DNA of 64,000 nt. It comes from Triatoma infestans. Taxonomy: Eukaryota; Arthropoda; Insecta; Hemiptera; Reduviidae. The position numbers and the translations under genes were made by a program. The stretch lies in NCBI GenBank assembly GCA_011037195.1, contig JAAEAF010000122.1:62001-126000 (forward strand). The letters run 5' to 3'. How positions within the stretch are numbered: the first letter of the stretch is position 1; each line of letters begins with the position of its first letter. The notes below the pieces were generated by a model, which was not told where the DNA came from, searched no databases, and saw nothing but the letters and a program-made list of their open reading frames with translations. Positions 10,810 to 23,514 of this stretch are shown piece by piece.

Positions 10810-11500
10810 ATCTAGTTCTAAAACTACAGGAGGAGTCGCAGCAGGAATTTGTAGACATTGTAGGCTAAGGCAAGTAAGCCAGTCTCCCAAGAGGCTATAT
10901 AAACTGAGCTAAAGAAATTCTAAAATGGAATCTCCATCCTAGAAGTTACATATACTCCGATAATCAGGCTGCAATTAATGCCATTGATGTCTACCTAGCT
11001 TATACTAAGCAGGTGTACAATTATTTCCAATAAACTGAGAAACTCTAGCAAGTTCGCTTTATTCTGGTGCCAGGACTTACCAGGTATGTCGGCAACGAGA
11101 AAATGGAAGTATAACGGATGTGGTCCAAGATGATGAAAGTAGATCTTTTATGGTTCCTTAACATTTTATGTAACCGTAACCTTTCTGCGGTGCTTCCAGC
11201 GTAGTGTCACAAAATCAGTTACTGGATTCGCAGGAAATCAGAGGCGTGGAGAAGGAATACCACTGGCCAAAGCAATCGAAAGAGTTTATTAAGCTCTCAG
11301 AAACTTACGGCACATCTGCTTTCAACCAGGTGAGTCTATTGACCGGGCATTGTAGTCTCAAAATGCATATGAACCTACTGAGCCTGGTCGATTGCGTTGG
11401 GCTGTATGGTTGCGCCTCTCAGACAGTTCTAGAGCTGCCTTTCAAGCACCCTTGCGGATTTATTAGTGCTTATTGTAACCTAAGGTTACAATAAATATGG
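10810..11500 (+). pseudogene. Decayed LINE, RNase H to C-terminus
   Basis: In broken frames the + strand reads YSDNQAAINAID (the RNase H acidic motif SDSQAAIxAL), then FILVPGLTRYVGNEKME (WVPGHxGxxGNExAD), and finally LLTGHCSLKMHMNLLSLVD in the frame at 11204-11494. This is the same order as the LINE at 43655 (LLTGHCRLNRHMH...). Multiple stops show it is inactive. Confidence 0.68.
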
Positions 11501-12844
11501 GCAGTTGGACTCACTCTCTCGTTTTTTATTCTATTCCACTAATGCTAATAAGATAGAAAAATACGCGGTCGCATAGGCGTGACAGATGCGCAATACATTG
11601 TAACCAAACTTGGGCACCAGCTATCGCGGAAAATCTGTTACCATGAAAAGAAAGTTCGCCTTCCAGCAAGCTCAGCATGAGGGGGGATTCACCTAAATTA
11701 ACAATGGTAGGCCTGAGCCAATATATAAATCATTTAAAATTCTGGAGTGCATATACTTTACATAAATGAGAGGCAGGAACGAAACACAAACAGAAAGATT
11801 ATTTGTTATAATCTGTATTATGTATCATATAATACAATAATTTATATCTAATCTTTATTATGTATAATATAATTATTATAATTATACCAACTTACAGAGT
11901 TTTGTGTTAGCATGTAACTGATCGGTAGCTTGTAGCTTTGCGGAACTCCGACTGTAAAGCCGCACTAATTATAAAAAAGGAGACGAAAAATGAAGAGAGG
12001 TACCTCCCGGTAACGTGTCGATACACATACTACTCATTTAGTGCACCTATTGTGCTACGGTGGCCCAAAGTTCAAACTTATGTTTTCTACATTTAAATAA
12101 ACATTCTCATTCGAAAGTGCACACTATCTATTGCAAAAATTTTCAATAAGTTTAAATATAATTATAATTTTAAATTTCTGGTTACACCACAATAACAGGC
12201 GCTGTCCTGTAGCAGTGATAAGAGATATGATATTTGTGGCGCTATTTTTGAAAATTAAATGGAATCTCGTAAGCTTGAGTTTTCTATTAATTTTCGTTGT
12301 TGTGTTATATGGTCAGGACACATACAATTTAATCAAAATTATAAAAAAATATTGTCCGATATATTTATTTATAATTCATCATGTTTACTGATTGAAAATT
12401 TAGTAGCAGCCGAGCGGATTTTTTCCTTTGAAAAGGAAAAATTGGTAAATACCTTTATTCATTTTATTACTAATGGGAAAACTGGTCATTTACATTATAG
12501 AAAACCTGAATGGAAAAGCAGAGAGATTCTTCCATTACGGTGATTTTTAATCTCGATTTTTCCCTTTTACTTTGTGCAAGATAATATTGCAAATGGGAAA
12601 ATCCTAGGATTTTCATTTACATTTATTTAATTGAAGTATTTTGCATTTTAGTGTTTCTGCAGCCGCCCATAAAGCATTTGTATGCGATATTTCCAGTATT
12701 TTGGTTTGTTAGTTTTTTCGTCTTGTTGCAGTTTCCCTGTTTACAAAGTTTAAGTGGGTAACTTATTATGCCGGTTTCAGAAGATTTCCTGTTACTGCCA
12801 AAAAAGTGCTCAGAATAGCAGTAAGAGAAAGTAAAACAAATATC

Positions 12845-13340
12845 TGGCTCACACGACTTTCTCTTACTGCAGTTAATGTAATAATTGTGAAATTAACAAA
12901 GTTTCTGTATATATATGGACATTTCTATTCATTTGACATAGATATAAATATAGAGTGCATTTTAGGGAATTAGCACATTTGGGAGTTATTTAATTTTTTA
13001 TAGCTACACCGTAGTCCAAAAAATAGCGCCTATAACAGTGAACAAATCCAGGAAAAACAAAATTTGAAAGGTTAAACCCCTGAAATCAGATTTTCCGTAA
13101 AAACGCTTTAAATAAAAGTGATACATTTATGTGTGTGAAGTTAACATTCCATAATTAAAGAAAATCGAAGTAGTTTCCAAGAAAATTCGATAAAAAACTT
13201 CGAGAACCTATTTTTTTTTTATTTGCTTCAAATTTGGAATTCTGGCAACGCTCTTCCAATGTACTTGAACATTATATAGATGTACATTATACTGAATTAA
13301 GAAAGCTTAACGTTACCCTTCCCGTGAAGGCCGGCAAAAT
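12845..13340 (-). mobile_element. Dominant repeat, 3' half, minus
   Basis: It begins with CTCACACGACTTTCTCTTAC and runs through ATCAGATTTTCCGTAAAAAC and AAAGAAAATCGAAGTAG to GCTTAACGTTACCCTTCCC. The preceding AGCAGTAAGAGAAAGTA at 12819-12835 is the terminal unit of the family. Confidence 0.68.
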
Positions 13341-13879
13341 ACCAATTTTCCTCGGCAAAATCTTTTAATGTTTTGGTAGTTCAGCTTTTGGCACTTTAAA
13401 TCTTTTGATATTTGTGCTTTTGTAAAAAGTGTGTCTTCTTTTTGAAATAATACAAGAGTTTCAATTTGTAGTTCATCCCATAGGAATATAATAAAATAAT
13501 CATATTTTTTTTTTTTTTTTAAGCAGAAATTGCTAGAATTCAACCATTTTCCCTTCAGGATAACCTGTGAACTTTTCAGGTCACCTGAATTTTAAAGTGA
13601 AAAAAAACAACTCATTGTACTTTTGCCCAGACAATTTACTAGATTAATCTTTAAAAATTTAATGCCATCCCTTCATTTATTATATAAATTTTCAAGGATG
13701 AAAATATGTTTTTTTCTTTCCTCTTTACTTTTTTTTTGTGGAAGTAAATAGGTAATGTGGAATTATGTTGTTACTTTTAAAGCTCCCATCGTATAAAATT
13801 CAAATTTAATTTTTTTAGATTAAATTTGAAGACTTCTGTGTGGAAGATCGCGAACTTTTTTGCCAGTAGAGTGTAATCA

Positions 13880-14036
13880 AACAAAATCTGGTGTGAAACA
13901 TTCACTGCAATTTACATAATTATAATTGGACATATTTCCCTCAAATTTGGAATTTTTACTAAATTGGCCTGACTTTAATACCTGATGTATATCTAGGTCA
14001 AAATAAATAAATGGGATTAGTTGAAAGACGCTTAAA
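13880..14036 (-). mobile_element. Dominant repeat, 3' end fragment, minus
   Basis: AATCTGGTGTGAAACATTCA followed by GCAATTTACATAATTATAAT matches the 3' terminus of the family. It is cut off exactly at the start of the 14037 unit. Confidence 0.65.
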
Positions 14037-14503
14037 CCTGAGATCCAATCATATAACATGATGTGGGCACTTTGTATTAAGTCTGAGACAGTATCCGACA
14101 TCTCCCCAACAATAAATAAACATCATCATCGTTGATCATATGCTTTAAGAAGACACGTCTATGTCGTTGATTCATCTTTGACCATATGCTTGTACATGGA
14201 ACCCCAATGGATTCATCCTGGTTAACAGTTTATCCATGAGAGCAGCTACCTTTGGTAAGAGAAACCGCCTTGAGAGCATCATTTCCCCATTTTATAGCCA
14301 CAGTACGCATGCCTAGAGAAGCTCTATATAACTGTACTACTTAAATAAATACCTATCCAGTAAATTAAAACTGATTGTATACTTTTTCAAGAGCATCGAA
14401 CGATACATGAAATAAACACCTAAAGCATATCATGACGTAAACCTTGAAGGGAAATATCCATAATCTCTTTCACAGACATCCTGTCCGGACCAAAGGTCTG
14501 AGC
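14037..14503. repeat. ~470-bp unit, copy 2
   Basis: Near-identical to 7721-8193, same orientation. The right edge (CCGGACCAAAGGTCTGA) passes directly into the inverted LINE at 14502. Confidence 0.9.
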
Positions 14504-14962
14504 CTAATTTCTTCACAACCCAAGCAATCTGCCATAAGTTGGATGGGTATTTCTTCCTCTGTCTCACGGGCTCTACAAAAGCGGTCTGACATGAGCCTCA
14601 TTACATAAAAGTGTCTTCTTCCCAACCATATACTGAGAGAAGCCCGTGCAAAACACAGCAACACCTCACTAATCGACAACTCGCTGAGCTGATCCGTAGG
14701 GTTAAATTTTGTGTCCAAAGACATATCAGCAGCAGGCTCGGGACCAATGAAAAGGGAAAGTGTCCTGTATTTTGGCAAACTTATCCACCTCCTCATTTCC
14801 AGAAGTTCCCATATAACCTGGTACCCAGAGTAGAAGTACATCCTTCAAGAAAGAAAACTCTTCTAGTCTTCTAGAACATTCTAGTACTACTTGAAAGTGA
14901 AGACACTTGAGCTGAACGCCTTCAACGCAGCTTGACTGTCCGAACAGATACAAACACTTTTT
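14502..14962 (-). pseudogene. LINE fragment: RNase H plus C-terminal region
   Basis: On the minus strand the 14726-14953 frame reads VLLLWVPGYMGTSGNEEVDK (RNase H) and FHWSRACC. The 14470-14841 frame continues SISEVLLCFARASLSIWLGR, RHFYVMRLMSDRFCRARETE and IQLMADCLGC, equivalent to the LINE tail in which a C-x2-C and a C-x-C would bind zinc. Here the knuckle is partly degraded (FCRA). The two frames overlap, showing a frameshift. It is the same family as 7470-7716. Confidence 0.75.
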
Positions 14963-15914
14963 AAGTTAGTTTACAAAGAATAGCTTAAACCTAAGCCTAG
15001 AAAACAGGGATCCATTCACCAAGAGATCCTGCTAAGTGATCTCTTGTCTGAAAATAGACCATTTTGGAACCCCCCCGCATAACCCTGGAGGTAATTATTA
15101 GGTTTACCGGAGATAACCCTAGACAGACCCAATCTTAAACCAGTCTTCCCTAGAAGGTAACCTGAGACTGCAAGAATGGTGGAAAACCAGAGTCTTTAAC
15201 ATCCTATCAGAAGGAAAACCTGTAATACTGACCTTTAAAAACTATCTCGTGATGAATGGAAGAGTGACCATATCACTTTCCATGCCAAAAATACGTACTA
15301 TTTATTTCTGTTTATAACGGGCTTTCATTGCTACATTTTTTTCACTTCCACAAAGAGGAGGGGATCAACGTCAAAGTTGACAACAGTTACGTGGTCCGTA
15401 TCGCACCATAAGCGAAGCGTTAAGCAGTAGTCAGTCTATCAGATCTGGTCTTAGTGCGTCTACACTCGCACCATTTAACAAGCAAGGTGACGAACTTGTA
15501 ACGATATTAAGTTAATAATAAAAAGTTTTAACATTAATTACAGTTGATCCCATAAACTCAATTTATTGTTTATTATAGAGCAGTTTTTTACCTTTCAATA
15601 GAATTTCATAAAAACTGGTATAATGCTATATAAAATAATAAAAAGAAACTTTAAATGAGTTTTATTACTGTACTACTCACCGTCTTACCATTGTAACTAT
15701 ACAGTTTTATTTTAGTCTAATTGTTGTTATTACAGTTAACTTTCTTCTAGAGTAATTAACAAATAAAATTAAATTTACTATAATTGAACTTTAAGCTAAG
15801 GACTATTAATGTTGAAAAATGCAAAGTACAAATTACTCACACAACGAATTCCTATTCATTTTTTAAATAGGTTTTCTAATATTCGATTTAATAGGTTTAT
15901 TATTTTCGCACGTA
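14963..15914. other. Intronic stretch without recognisable gene
   Basis: Mixed-composition sequence with stops in all frames. 15000-15480 is less AT-rich than its surroundings and may be an old, unrecognised transposon. No motif can be named. Confidence 0.5.
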
Positions 15915-16645
15915 GTAAACGAAAGGAATTGTAATCGTGTCAAATTTTCGAAATTTAGTTTTCACCGGAAATACACGTTTTGAGGTCCCCTGAGGTTAAA
16001 ATGTGGTTTTTAGGAAATGGTCTGTTTGTATATGAATAGCGCAGCTCGAAAACGAAAAATAGCAGAAAATTGAAACTTAATATTCCGCTTAGGCATTACC
16101 ATGGGATCCGATAGTAAGTTATCTGACAAAATTCCTCAACCGGATGTACCACTGTTCAAAATTTTTTTTTTTTACTTTTTTGCGAATTTCTCAAAAATGG
16201 CGCCAACGATTTTTTTTAATCTGTGAAAGTGAACTACTCATACAATGAGTTACAACTTTTATTTGAAACATTTCTTCAAGTAAAGTCCTTCAAGGGGGGG
16301 AGTTTTAGGAGCAGCGGGATTATCTTTTCATCCAGACCATAATTGTCTAATTGAAAGTTGGCAACATTTAAATTACTTTTAATCACTTGTTTTGGCATAA
16401 TAATTGTCATATTATTGAACAGTTGAAGAAAAGATAATTTTAGTGAAAGGAGCTAGGATAGGGATCTGTTATGTCGCACGCACTGACATTTTAGTAGAAT
16501 TTGAAATTCCACTCATATTCACATGGTGTGGGAAAGAAAACTAAATATTAGTAACAATACCGACTTTTAAGAAATTTAACAATCAGAATTGTGAAATCGC
16601 AGAAAAAGAAGTAGTGACTGTTTCACACCAGATTTATATATAAAT
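15915..16645 (+). mobile_element. Dominant repeat, internally rearranged, plus
   Basis: It begins AATTGTAATCGTGTCAAATT with TTTTCACCGGAAATACACG. It contains TATTCCGCTTAGGCATTACC and AAAATGGCGCCAACGATTTT and ends with GACTGTTTCACACCAGATTT. Confidence 0.78.
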
Positions 16646-17284
16646 GTCATAAAATGTCAATAAATTTATATATAAATGTCATTCAACTAGCAAAAATTCA
16701 GAATATAAGTGTTTGACAGGAAAACGAAAATGATTTGTAGAAATGGCGGAATGTAAGAAATCACGGGGGAATTTATGTAGTGAGAGAAATGAAAAGCAAA
16801 AAGCAATGAAAAGAAATATAAAAGAATGAGAATGGCGATAGGATAATAATGTCATTTGAACTTGATACCGCTTTAATAATCATTCTTTCTTTCTCATAAC
16901 AATAAATGGCAAATGACGACTTTGTTTGAACCTTATGAGATAAAAGGGGGAGCGGGTGGATTTGAACAATGTTCTTTATTATTCCCACTTTATTGTTCCT
17001 TTATCTTCCTTTGATATCGAGCATTGTTATTTTTAAGGAAGTTCTGTAAGTTTAGGGTTAGATGATTTTCATATTTTGCTTTTCTTTGTGGGGGGAGGAG
17101 ATGTGATTTGTAGTGTAATTGACATTATTCGATTTAAGTCTATTCATCATTCACACCAGCGAAATATGGGTGCCAGTGGAAAGATAATGAAAGGATTCTC
17201 GCTAGATTAAAGTGTTAGAAAAAAGTTCAGCCTAGAATGTCTAACGGTTAAAAGCATGGAAAAATGATGCTTAAGGAGAGCCGG

Positions 17285-17425
17285 AAATAGGTGCCCGAAA
17301 AAAAGGGAATGAATGTTAAGATGATTGGGTCATGTGGAGAGGATGCCTCAAGATAGGGCTTCCAAGAAAAAGAAACTCCTGTCAGAGGAGAATTAAGAGT
17401 GCGAGGATGTCTTAACGGTAGCAGG
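17285..17425 (+). pseudogene. LINE fragment (GHVERMP-type tail of a reverse transcriptase ORF)
   Basis: Reading from ATG at 17313 gives MLR-stop-LGHVERMPQDRASKKKKLL. This is the common MLRWLGHVxRMPxxRxPKxxL signature near the end of several LINE ORFs, with the tryptophan codon mutated to TGA. Only this short segment can be recognised. Confidence 0.6.
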
Positions 17426-17819
17426 TAATAATGAATAGTGTTATGGTGAATGATGATGAACTGGTGTCTAACCTGAAATTTTACCGAGTAAAGATGATAA
17501 GATGATAGTTTACAGAGGGTAGGGCGATCGAGCGAAGAGTAATGATGATGATGATGGTCGGTTGGTTGCGTGGTGAATGTAGAATGGTGGTGTTTTATAG
17601 TTGCTGTTACCTGAAGAGCGTTGTGACTAGTTAGAAATGTTGCCTGTCTAACGGTGATGAGCTAGCAAGGTAGCTTGATGAACCTTTCAAGGTTGATGTT
17701 GATGTGGCGGTTGTACTGTTCAAAGTTGAACTGTAGACTGAGTGGTACTCTTTTAAGTAAAGTTGTAAGGCCACTCCGACTGAACATGTAACGTTGCAAT
17801 TTTAAAGATATTTTTTTGA

Positions 17820-17880
17820 TTTAATTATATTAATTAGAGTACAAAAAGTCGTGTGAGTGTTTCACACCAGAGTTTTGTTG
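17820..17880 (+). mobile_element. Dominant repeat, 3' end
   Basis: AAAAGTCGTGTGAGTGTTTC ACACCAG is the terminal hairpin (GTGTGA/TCACAC). Upstream homology is weak. Confidence 0.6.
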
Positions 17881-18839
17881 TTGTTTTGTTTCAGACTTAG
17901 AATTGTTAGAAAAACACATAAAAATACCATACAGATGATGCTCAGAGCCGGTTAGCAGATTTAAATTAAAAATTAAAATTTTCCGGTTAGCAGATTTTGT
18001 TGGCCGAAACCTTTTCCAGTTTCTCTCGATTCAAAAGAATTATGCATTGTCGGCTGGTCTTTAAAATATTTGATAGACTAATAGAGGTAAATTGTCAAGA
18101 TATCTTTTCATTTAAAGCTTTAAGTGGAACTAAGAGAAAATAAGAAAAACGAAATAATATCGATTGTACAAAATAAGGGATTACTTGTACAAGTCAGGGT
18201 TGGGAAATATTAAAAGACACTCTCCAGTTATAAATATATTTTGTTTTATATTGTAAACAGGAGTAAAATCTATTGTAAAACATACCTTTGAATATTGAAG
18301 CTTTTATGTATTTATGTAAATTGGGGCAACGTTGTTGACTTGAGGGTTTGAGATCAGGATCCTTTGGATATGGGGAGGGGGCCCCTCTTTCTAACTGTTC
18401 AGCGGCTATAGTACATACAGTTTGTAATATTCATTCGCGCATTAATCTCTAACATCTGTTAAACTTTCCCAATCAACTAATCAACTCCCATGCTTCCGGT
18501 CTGTTTACTCTGTTTACTTATCTTTTATTAGTCCACTTTTATATTAAGTCCATTATTATATTATTTAAATATTATTTCAAGAAAGGATAACTTTGTTTAT
18601 GGGCAAAATTTTTGCTCGATTATAAACTTATTTAAGGTTACTTAGGTTAAATTCTTTAGTGTTAAATTATTTGGCAGGCTTACAAACCGGACATTTCAAG
18701 TTTATACCGAATAATCTCGAAAATTGCTCCACTGTTTTTTTTCTTCATATTTGGTTTATTTAATTAAATTCATTTTAGTAGGGGGCGCTTTAAAGCTAGG
18801 CCTTCCCTATCAAGTGTCATTTTTTTACTTCCTCTTCTT

Positions 18840-19600
18840 ACTCCTAGTAAGAGAAAGTATTTTCGATCGTATCAGATGTTGGAAATTCATTTTTGAGGTC
18901 TTCTGAGTACGAAAAAATTTATAGCGTGTGGTCTGTATGTGTGTGCGAGTTTGTCTATGTCTGTGTGCTATGTGTATGAATGTGCCAAGATGGCATGCTG
19001 TGCCAACACTAAATAACTGTCACTTTATTTTCCCTGGAAAATTGATTTATTTGGGGATTCTGAGGGGTCAGTAGTGTTGAGCTTTTCTCTAAAGTGCCAT
19101 TTCAGTATGATATATGGTTCTACCACCTACACTGATGTAGTTTAGATGTGTTGCTATAATTCCAAATTTGAAAAAAATCGTTTAACAAGAAGAGCGACTT
19201 TACAGAATGAGAACTTTGGAATTTCTTCCTAAACGACTACAAACGATATTAATTATTTAAAGTTGAAATGCCAACTGTGCGGATATAAACCTGACAGTTT
19301 GATTTCTTCATTTTGATTTCAATGAAGATTTTTTTTTGAAAAATTCATTTATTTTTAGGGCTTTTCATGGAATCTGTGCTATTACATTTTAAATGTTATT
19401 TGAGTTTGTGTAGTTTTTTGGTGCTCTCTTCTGGATTACAGTGTAAATACATTTTGATTCCACCTCGCTAGGAAACTAATCAACATGTAACCCATCACCT
19501 CTATATTTATGTTAGGGAAACTTAATACAATTTCCATGTTTAATGAAACTTTGTCCATTTTATGATAACTTACAGTAAGAGAAACTGAGCTGATGGTTTC
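18840..19600 (+). mobile_element. Dominant repeat, plus
   Basis: It starts CTAGTAAGAGAAAGTATTTT CGATCGTATCAGATG and runs through TTTTCCCTGGAAAATTGATT, AAAGTGCCATTTCAGTATGA and a degraded 3' end near AACTTACAGTAAGAGAAACT. Confidence 0.7.
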
Positions 19601-19609
19601 GTAGGAGTT

Positions 19610-19727
19610 TTCTTTACTTTCTCTTGCGCCTAGTACTGAGATCGTGACACATTTTTGAATTTGAGTTTTCAACGGAAATACATGTTCTAAGGTGACCTGA
19701 GTACGAAACAAATGTTTTTAACCAATG

Positions 19728-19768
<41 letters not shown>

Positions 19769-20010
19769 AATAAAATATCTAAAAAATGAAAAGTCTAGCA
19801 GGAAGTGCAAATCGATCACCCGGAAGTAGGACTTTATTTAATGTTTGGGGCGATTTTCTTGAAAAAAAGACTAACGTATTCTTTAAACTTTGATACTATA
19901 GACTTATCTCTAATGTGAAGAACTTTCCTGGAAACTATTTGTCATTAATAGATAATTGTATTAACTCGGGAGCGAGAGAAAGTCGTGTGAATGTATCACA
20001 CTAAATAATT
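19610..20010 (+). mobile_element. Dominant repeat, second, internally deleted copy, plus
   Basis: It starts TTACTTTCTCTTGCGCCTAG, carries TTTTCAACGGAAATACATG and a TG microsatellite, and ends with GAGAGAAAGTCGTGTGAATG TATCACAC. It is about 400 bases, so the middle is deleted. Confidence 0.75.
19731..19765. repeat. (TG)n microsatellite
   Basis: About 17 TG units inside the dominant repeat. Confidence 0.95.
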
Positions 20011-20634
20011 TACTTTAAATTCCAAATTATAACTGGGAGTCGCTTGTTTTCTTTAGTACTATCTCTATAATTTAATATCTATTGATTATTAAAATTATTT
20101 TCATTCAGAAGCAAACATTACTCCATCACAATTTTCCGGAAAAGGCAAGTGTTTTTTTTTTTTTTCTCTTTTTAAGACGTCTTACAAACTACTTCCCACA
20201 GTCCATAGCTACCACTGAATCCTGTTACGTAATCTGGTTGCTAGGAGAGAAAAATAACGTTATCCTGCCAGTCTGGTACACTCCCTACAAACAACATAGT
20301 TTTCTTCCTTAAATATTTTAGAAGGATAGAGTTCTCCCCCATCAATATATATTAGATTCTTTCCCTCTACAAGAAAACAGTAGTCTCAACAACATTCAGT
20401 AAGGTTTCTCTGCATTACATAGCATTATTGAACTATCTGACACAGCAACAAAATTCAGAAGCAGCAAGAAAATATTAAATGACCAGAATGTGTAGTTGCT
20501 GTTGTTCTTCAAGATTGTTTGAATATTAAATGTTGTAAGCTTATTTAGTTTAAAGTTAAGCTTATAAAAAAAACAAACAAAGAAGTGTTAATAAAGGATT
20601 GAGCTTTAAATAATTCAGAACGTTTTCTTTTACT

Positions 20635-20960
20635 GTTCAGTAAGAGGAAATGTTACAATTGTGTCAAATTTTGAAAATTGAGATTTTTGAAGTTTTGGAA
20701 AATCAAATTATGGTTTTCCAGAAATGCATATTCCGTTTTCAGAATACCATGGGAACCGACAAAAAACTATATGTGAAAATTTTTAAACCGAAAATATAAC
20801 TTTAATTGAATGGATTTTTCAGTTTCTTGCCATTTTCACGAAAATCTTCAAAGAATTTCTTCAAAATTTTACCATTTTACAGACAAACACACACCACATA
20901 TTGATCTGTCTGTCACTTTTATTTGAAACATTCATATAAAAGGCGATTTTGATGCTCAGG
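20635..20960 (+). mobile_element. Dominant repeat, 5' half, plus
   Basis: AGTAAGAGGAAATGTTACAA begins the copy; ATTCCGTTTTCAGAATACCA and TTTATTTGAAACATTCATAT follow. It is interrupted at about 20965 by a SINE family 2 fragment. Confidence 0.7.
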
Positions 20961-20967
20961 CGATTTT

Positions 20968-21085
20968 GTAGCATCATGAAAAAAAGTGGGAAGCTACACT
21001 TAGTAGTACCCTACGTAACGAAGGCCGGAACTAAACGGCGTAGGAACTGCCCTCTTCAAGTCGCCGTCTGCAAGCCTTGGCCCTT
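20968..21085 (+). mobile_element. SINE family 2 body, 5' truncated
   Basis: It has GTAGCATCATGAAAAAAAGT, GGAAGCTACACTTAGTAGTA, AACGAAGGCCGGAACTAAAC and CAAGTCGCCGTCTGC, matching the body of the complete copy at 384-608. The tRNA head is absent. Confidence 0.8.
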
Positions 21086-21287
21086 CATGGGCTGTTGCGC
21101 CATGGGGGGGGGATATTGGTAAAAATTCCAACAGAAATTTAGTACTATGAAAATTCCAGTAGGAGAAAGTCTTGTAAGTAAAGAAATGCCTATTTTCTCA
21201 GGTGGGCTTAACGTCGAATTTGATATCGTGGATGGGGGCGGAAGCACATACTTTACTATTAAAATATTTGTTTCGCGAATATAGAAT

Positions 21288-21372
21288 TTAGCCGGTTATA
21301 CGCGGGACTCGAACTGGGGACCTCCCAGTTACAACTCCATGCTCATAACCACTAGGCCGATCGCCCCCCCCC
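21288..21372 (-). mobile_element. tRNA-like SINE head, minus
   Basis: The minus strand reads GGCGATCGGCCTAGTGGTTA (A box) and CCCCAGTTCGAGTCCCGC (B box), spaced as in a tRNA gene. The anticodon and T stems do not pair well, so I read it as a SINE head or tRNA pseudogene rather than a working tRNA. Its family differs from SINE families 1 and 2. Confidence 0.6.
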
Positions 21373-22639
21373 TTGAGAATGTTTCACACTAATTTTTCTA
21401 TTTTTTTAACCAAGCGCAGCGATGATTTTTTTCAAGATAAAACAAAATAAATTATGAGACATAGCATTTTTAACCATAAAATAACAAATAAAGTAGCAGA
21501 AAAATAAAATATAAAAAATAGACAAAGTGAGAGCACTAAATTATAGTTTTTTTTCTCTCTCGCTCTCCTTCTTTCTCTCTCACTCCCTTTATCTTCCACG
21601 TGATAAAAAGTATGAAATTGATGCCATGAGAGGGAATGGTGCTAGGTTTAGCTGGTCAGGATTTAGTATGCTACATTGGTCACGTATTCTCCCGTATATG
21701 TAGAAGATAGGGGATTTATAGGCATAACAAAGAAACGGTGGAAGGTTCTTTTTTCATGCAGGTAAATGTGTGCGGAAGGGATGAAAAGGGGTGAAGGCGA
21801 AAACAAAAATAAAAATAACCCCATACTTTGTCGGGCATTATGGAAGGTTTCGCAGTGCAGTGATGATATCCTGGGAACGACGTGAAATGACTGATTTCTA
21901 CATCCTTCCTTATAAAAAAATTGTAAAAACAAGAGCTCATGTTTCTCATTATCTCAGGTGATAAAAATAACCGTAGCTGTGGTATATACATAACTCATGT
22001 AATGTTGTTTTCCCAGTTTTAGATAACTCATTTTTATTTTTAAAGAAAAACTAGAAAACTGTTTAGTTATACTGTAATGAACAATCCTTCTAGACGGATC
22101 TTCTAGGGAAATGGAGTATCAAGTTTGAAGATGAATACCAAATAGAAGAGAAAATTAAAAAATGCAGAAAATTATTGCATTATTTCGTCAAACGTCAATA
22201 GAAGTTTCTAACTTATAGAAGAAGGTTTGTAGCCTACTGGGAAGGGATGACACGATGCCAAAGATCATCTCGTAGGACAACTAATTTATTTAGCACACTC
22301 TTATGGAATCCAGAATTATTGGACTGCGTATTATTAATTGTCCTATTGTTCGAAGAGATTAAGTTGGTGTACCTGCAGGACGGAACTTCATTGGATTTGA
22401 AGAGATCTAGTAGTACGACGTCGCTTTTTTGATGTCCGCCTAATACTGGGCGCAATCACCATATCAAATTCGACACACTAAAGCTGGACTCAGTAGTTAC
22501 GTTAGCAACCGCAACGAGGCGGCACGTCAACACGTATTACCTTCCCCGTCCACGCACACTGCAGTTTATTGGCAAACGAGCCACGACTTTCGACAGCGAA
22601 TCTCCCACACTACAAGTTGTCTCTAGGGGTAAGAGAAAT

Positions 22640-22830
22640 AATTCCAGTTGACCAATTTTGACCAAAATCTTGATGGAACATAAACGTAATATCTACTGTG
22701 AACTTTCTGCCATTTTTGAGTTATGCTGACAACACCACATTTTCTAAAAACTACTTTTTCGAACTCAGTGGAACTGAAAACGTGTTTGAACGATCGTAAT
22801 ACTTTCTCTTACTAGCAGTAAGAGAAAGTA
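22640..22830 (-). mobile_element. Dominant repeat, 5' end with perfect terminal palindrome, minus
   Basis: ATTTTTGAGTTATGCTGACA, TTCTAAAAACTACTTTTTCG and GAACGATCGTAATACTTTCT lead into the palindrome at 22800-22830. Its 14-base arms TACTTTCTCTTACT / AGTAAGAGAAAGTA surround AGC. Confidence 0.82.
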
Positions 22831-23514
22831 AAAATCACATTGCAGCTTCGGTGTTTGCCCAAGCAAAAACGACGAAGGTAACTTCGGCCTGATTATCTTC
22901 CACCTTTCACTAAAAATCTACATTCTGCCATGTTTAATTGATTAAATTGTCCTATTTTTACTTTATGACATTTTCAATTAAATATTATGTATCAATAAAA
23001 AATACATATATAGAAAAATAAATTTGATAACTTTCCAAAAAAAAAAAAGAAAAAGAAATTGAGTTATGAAAATAACAACTGTTTGGGAAATTGTTAACAG
23101 CCTGCCCTGAGGGGCAGCAAAGTTTTCCCTCTCAAGTTTTTCTTTGCACAAAAATTACAACGCTTTGTTATTTTTGTAATATTTTCCTGATATTTTGATG
23201 TCGAAATCATTTTTATGATTTAATGTTTATCTCAATGTTTTTATTTTATTTTATTCTTTGTGCCGCAGAAATGAAAAATTGAAGAGGAAATTTACCATTT
23301 GTTTTTCTCATCCTTTCTATATCAAGATATATAATATGTTCTTGAATGTTTATTTAGGACGAAGATGTTTTCTTCAATTGTATCTTTTATATAATTTTTG
23401 AGGAGTCTTGATGAGAATTTATGATTATTTTAAAGCAGATTATTAATTCATAATTTTTGTTGTTGTAAACTATATTTGAAGAAAGAGAGGGATTTAATCT
23501 TGATCATTTTTTCT

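Noticed and set aside
21288..21372. Possible functional tRNA on the minus strand
   Set aside because: Box motifs are present but the anticodon and T stems do not pair; it is better read as a SINE head or tRNA pseudogene.
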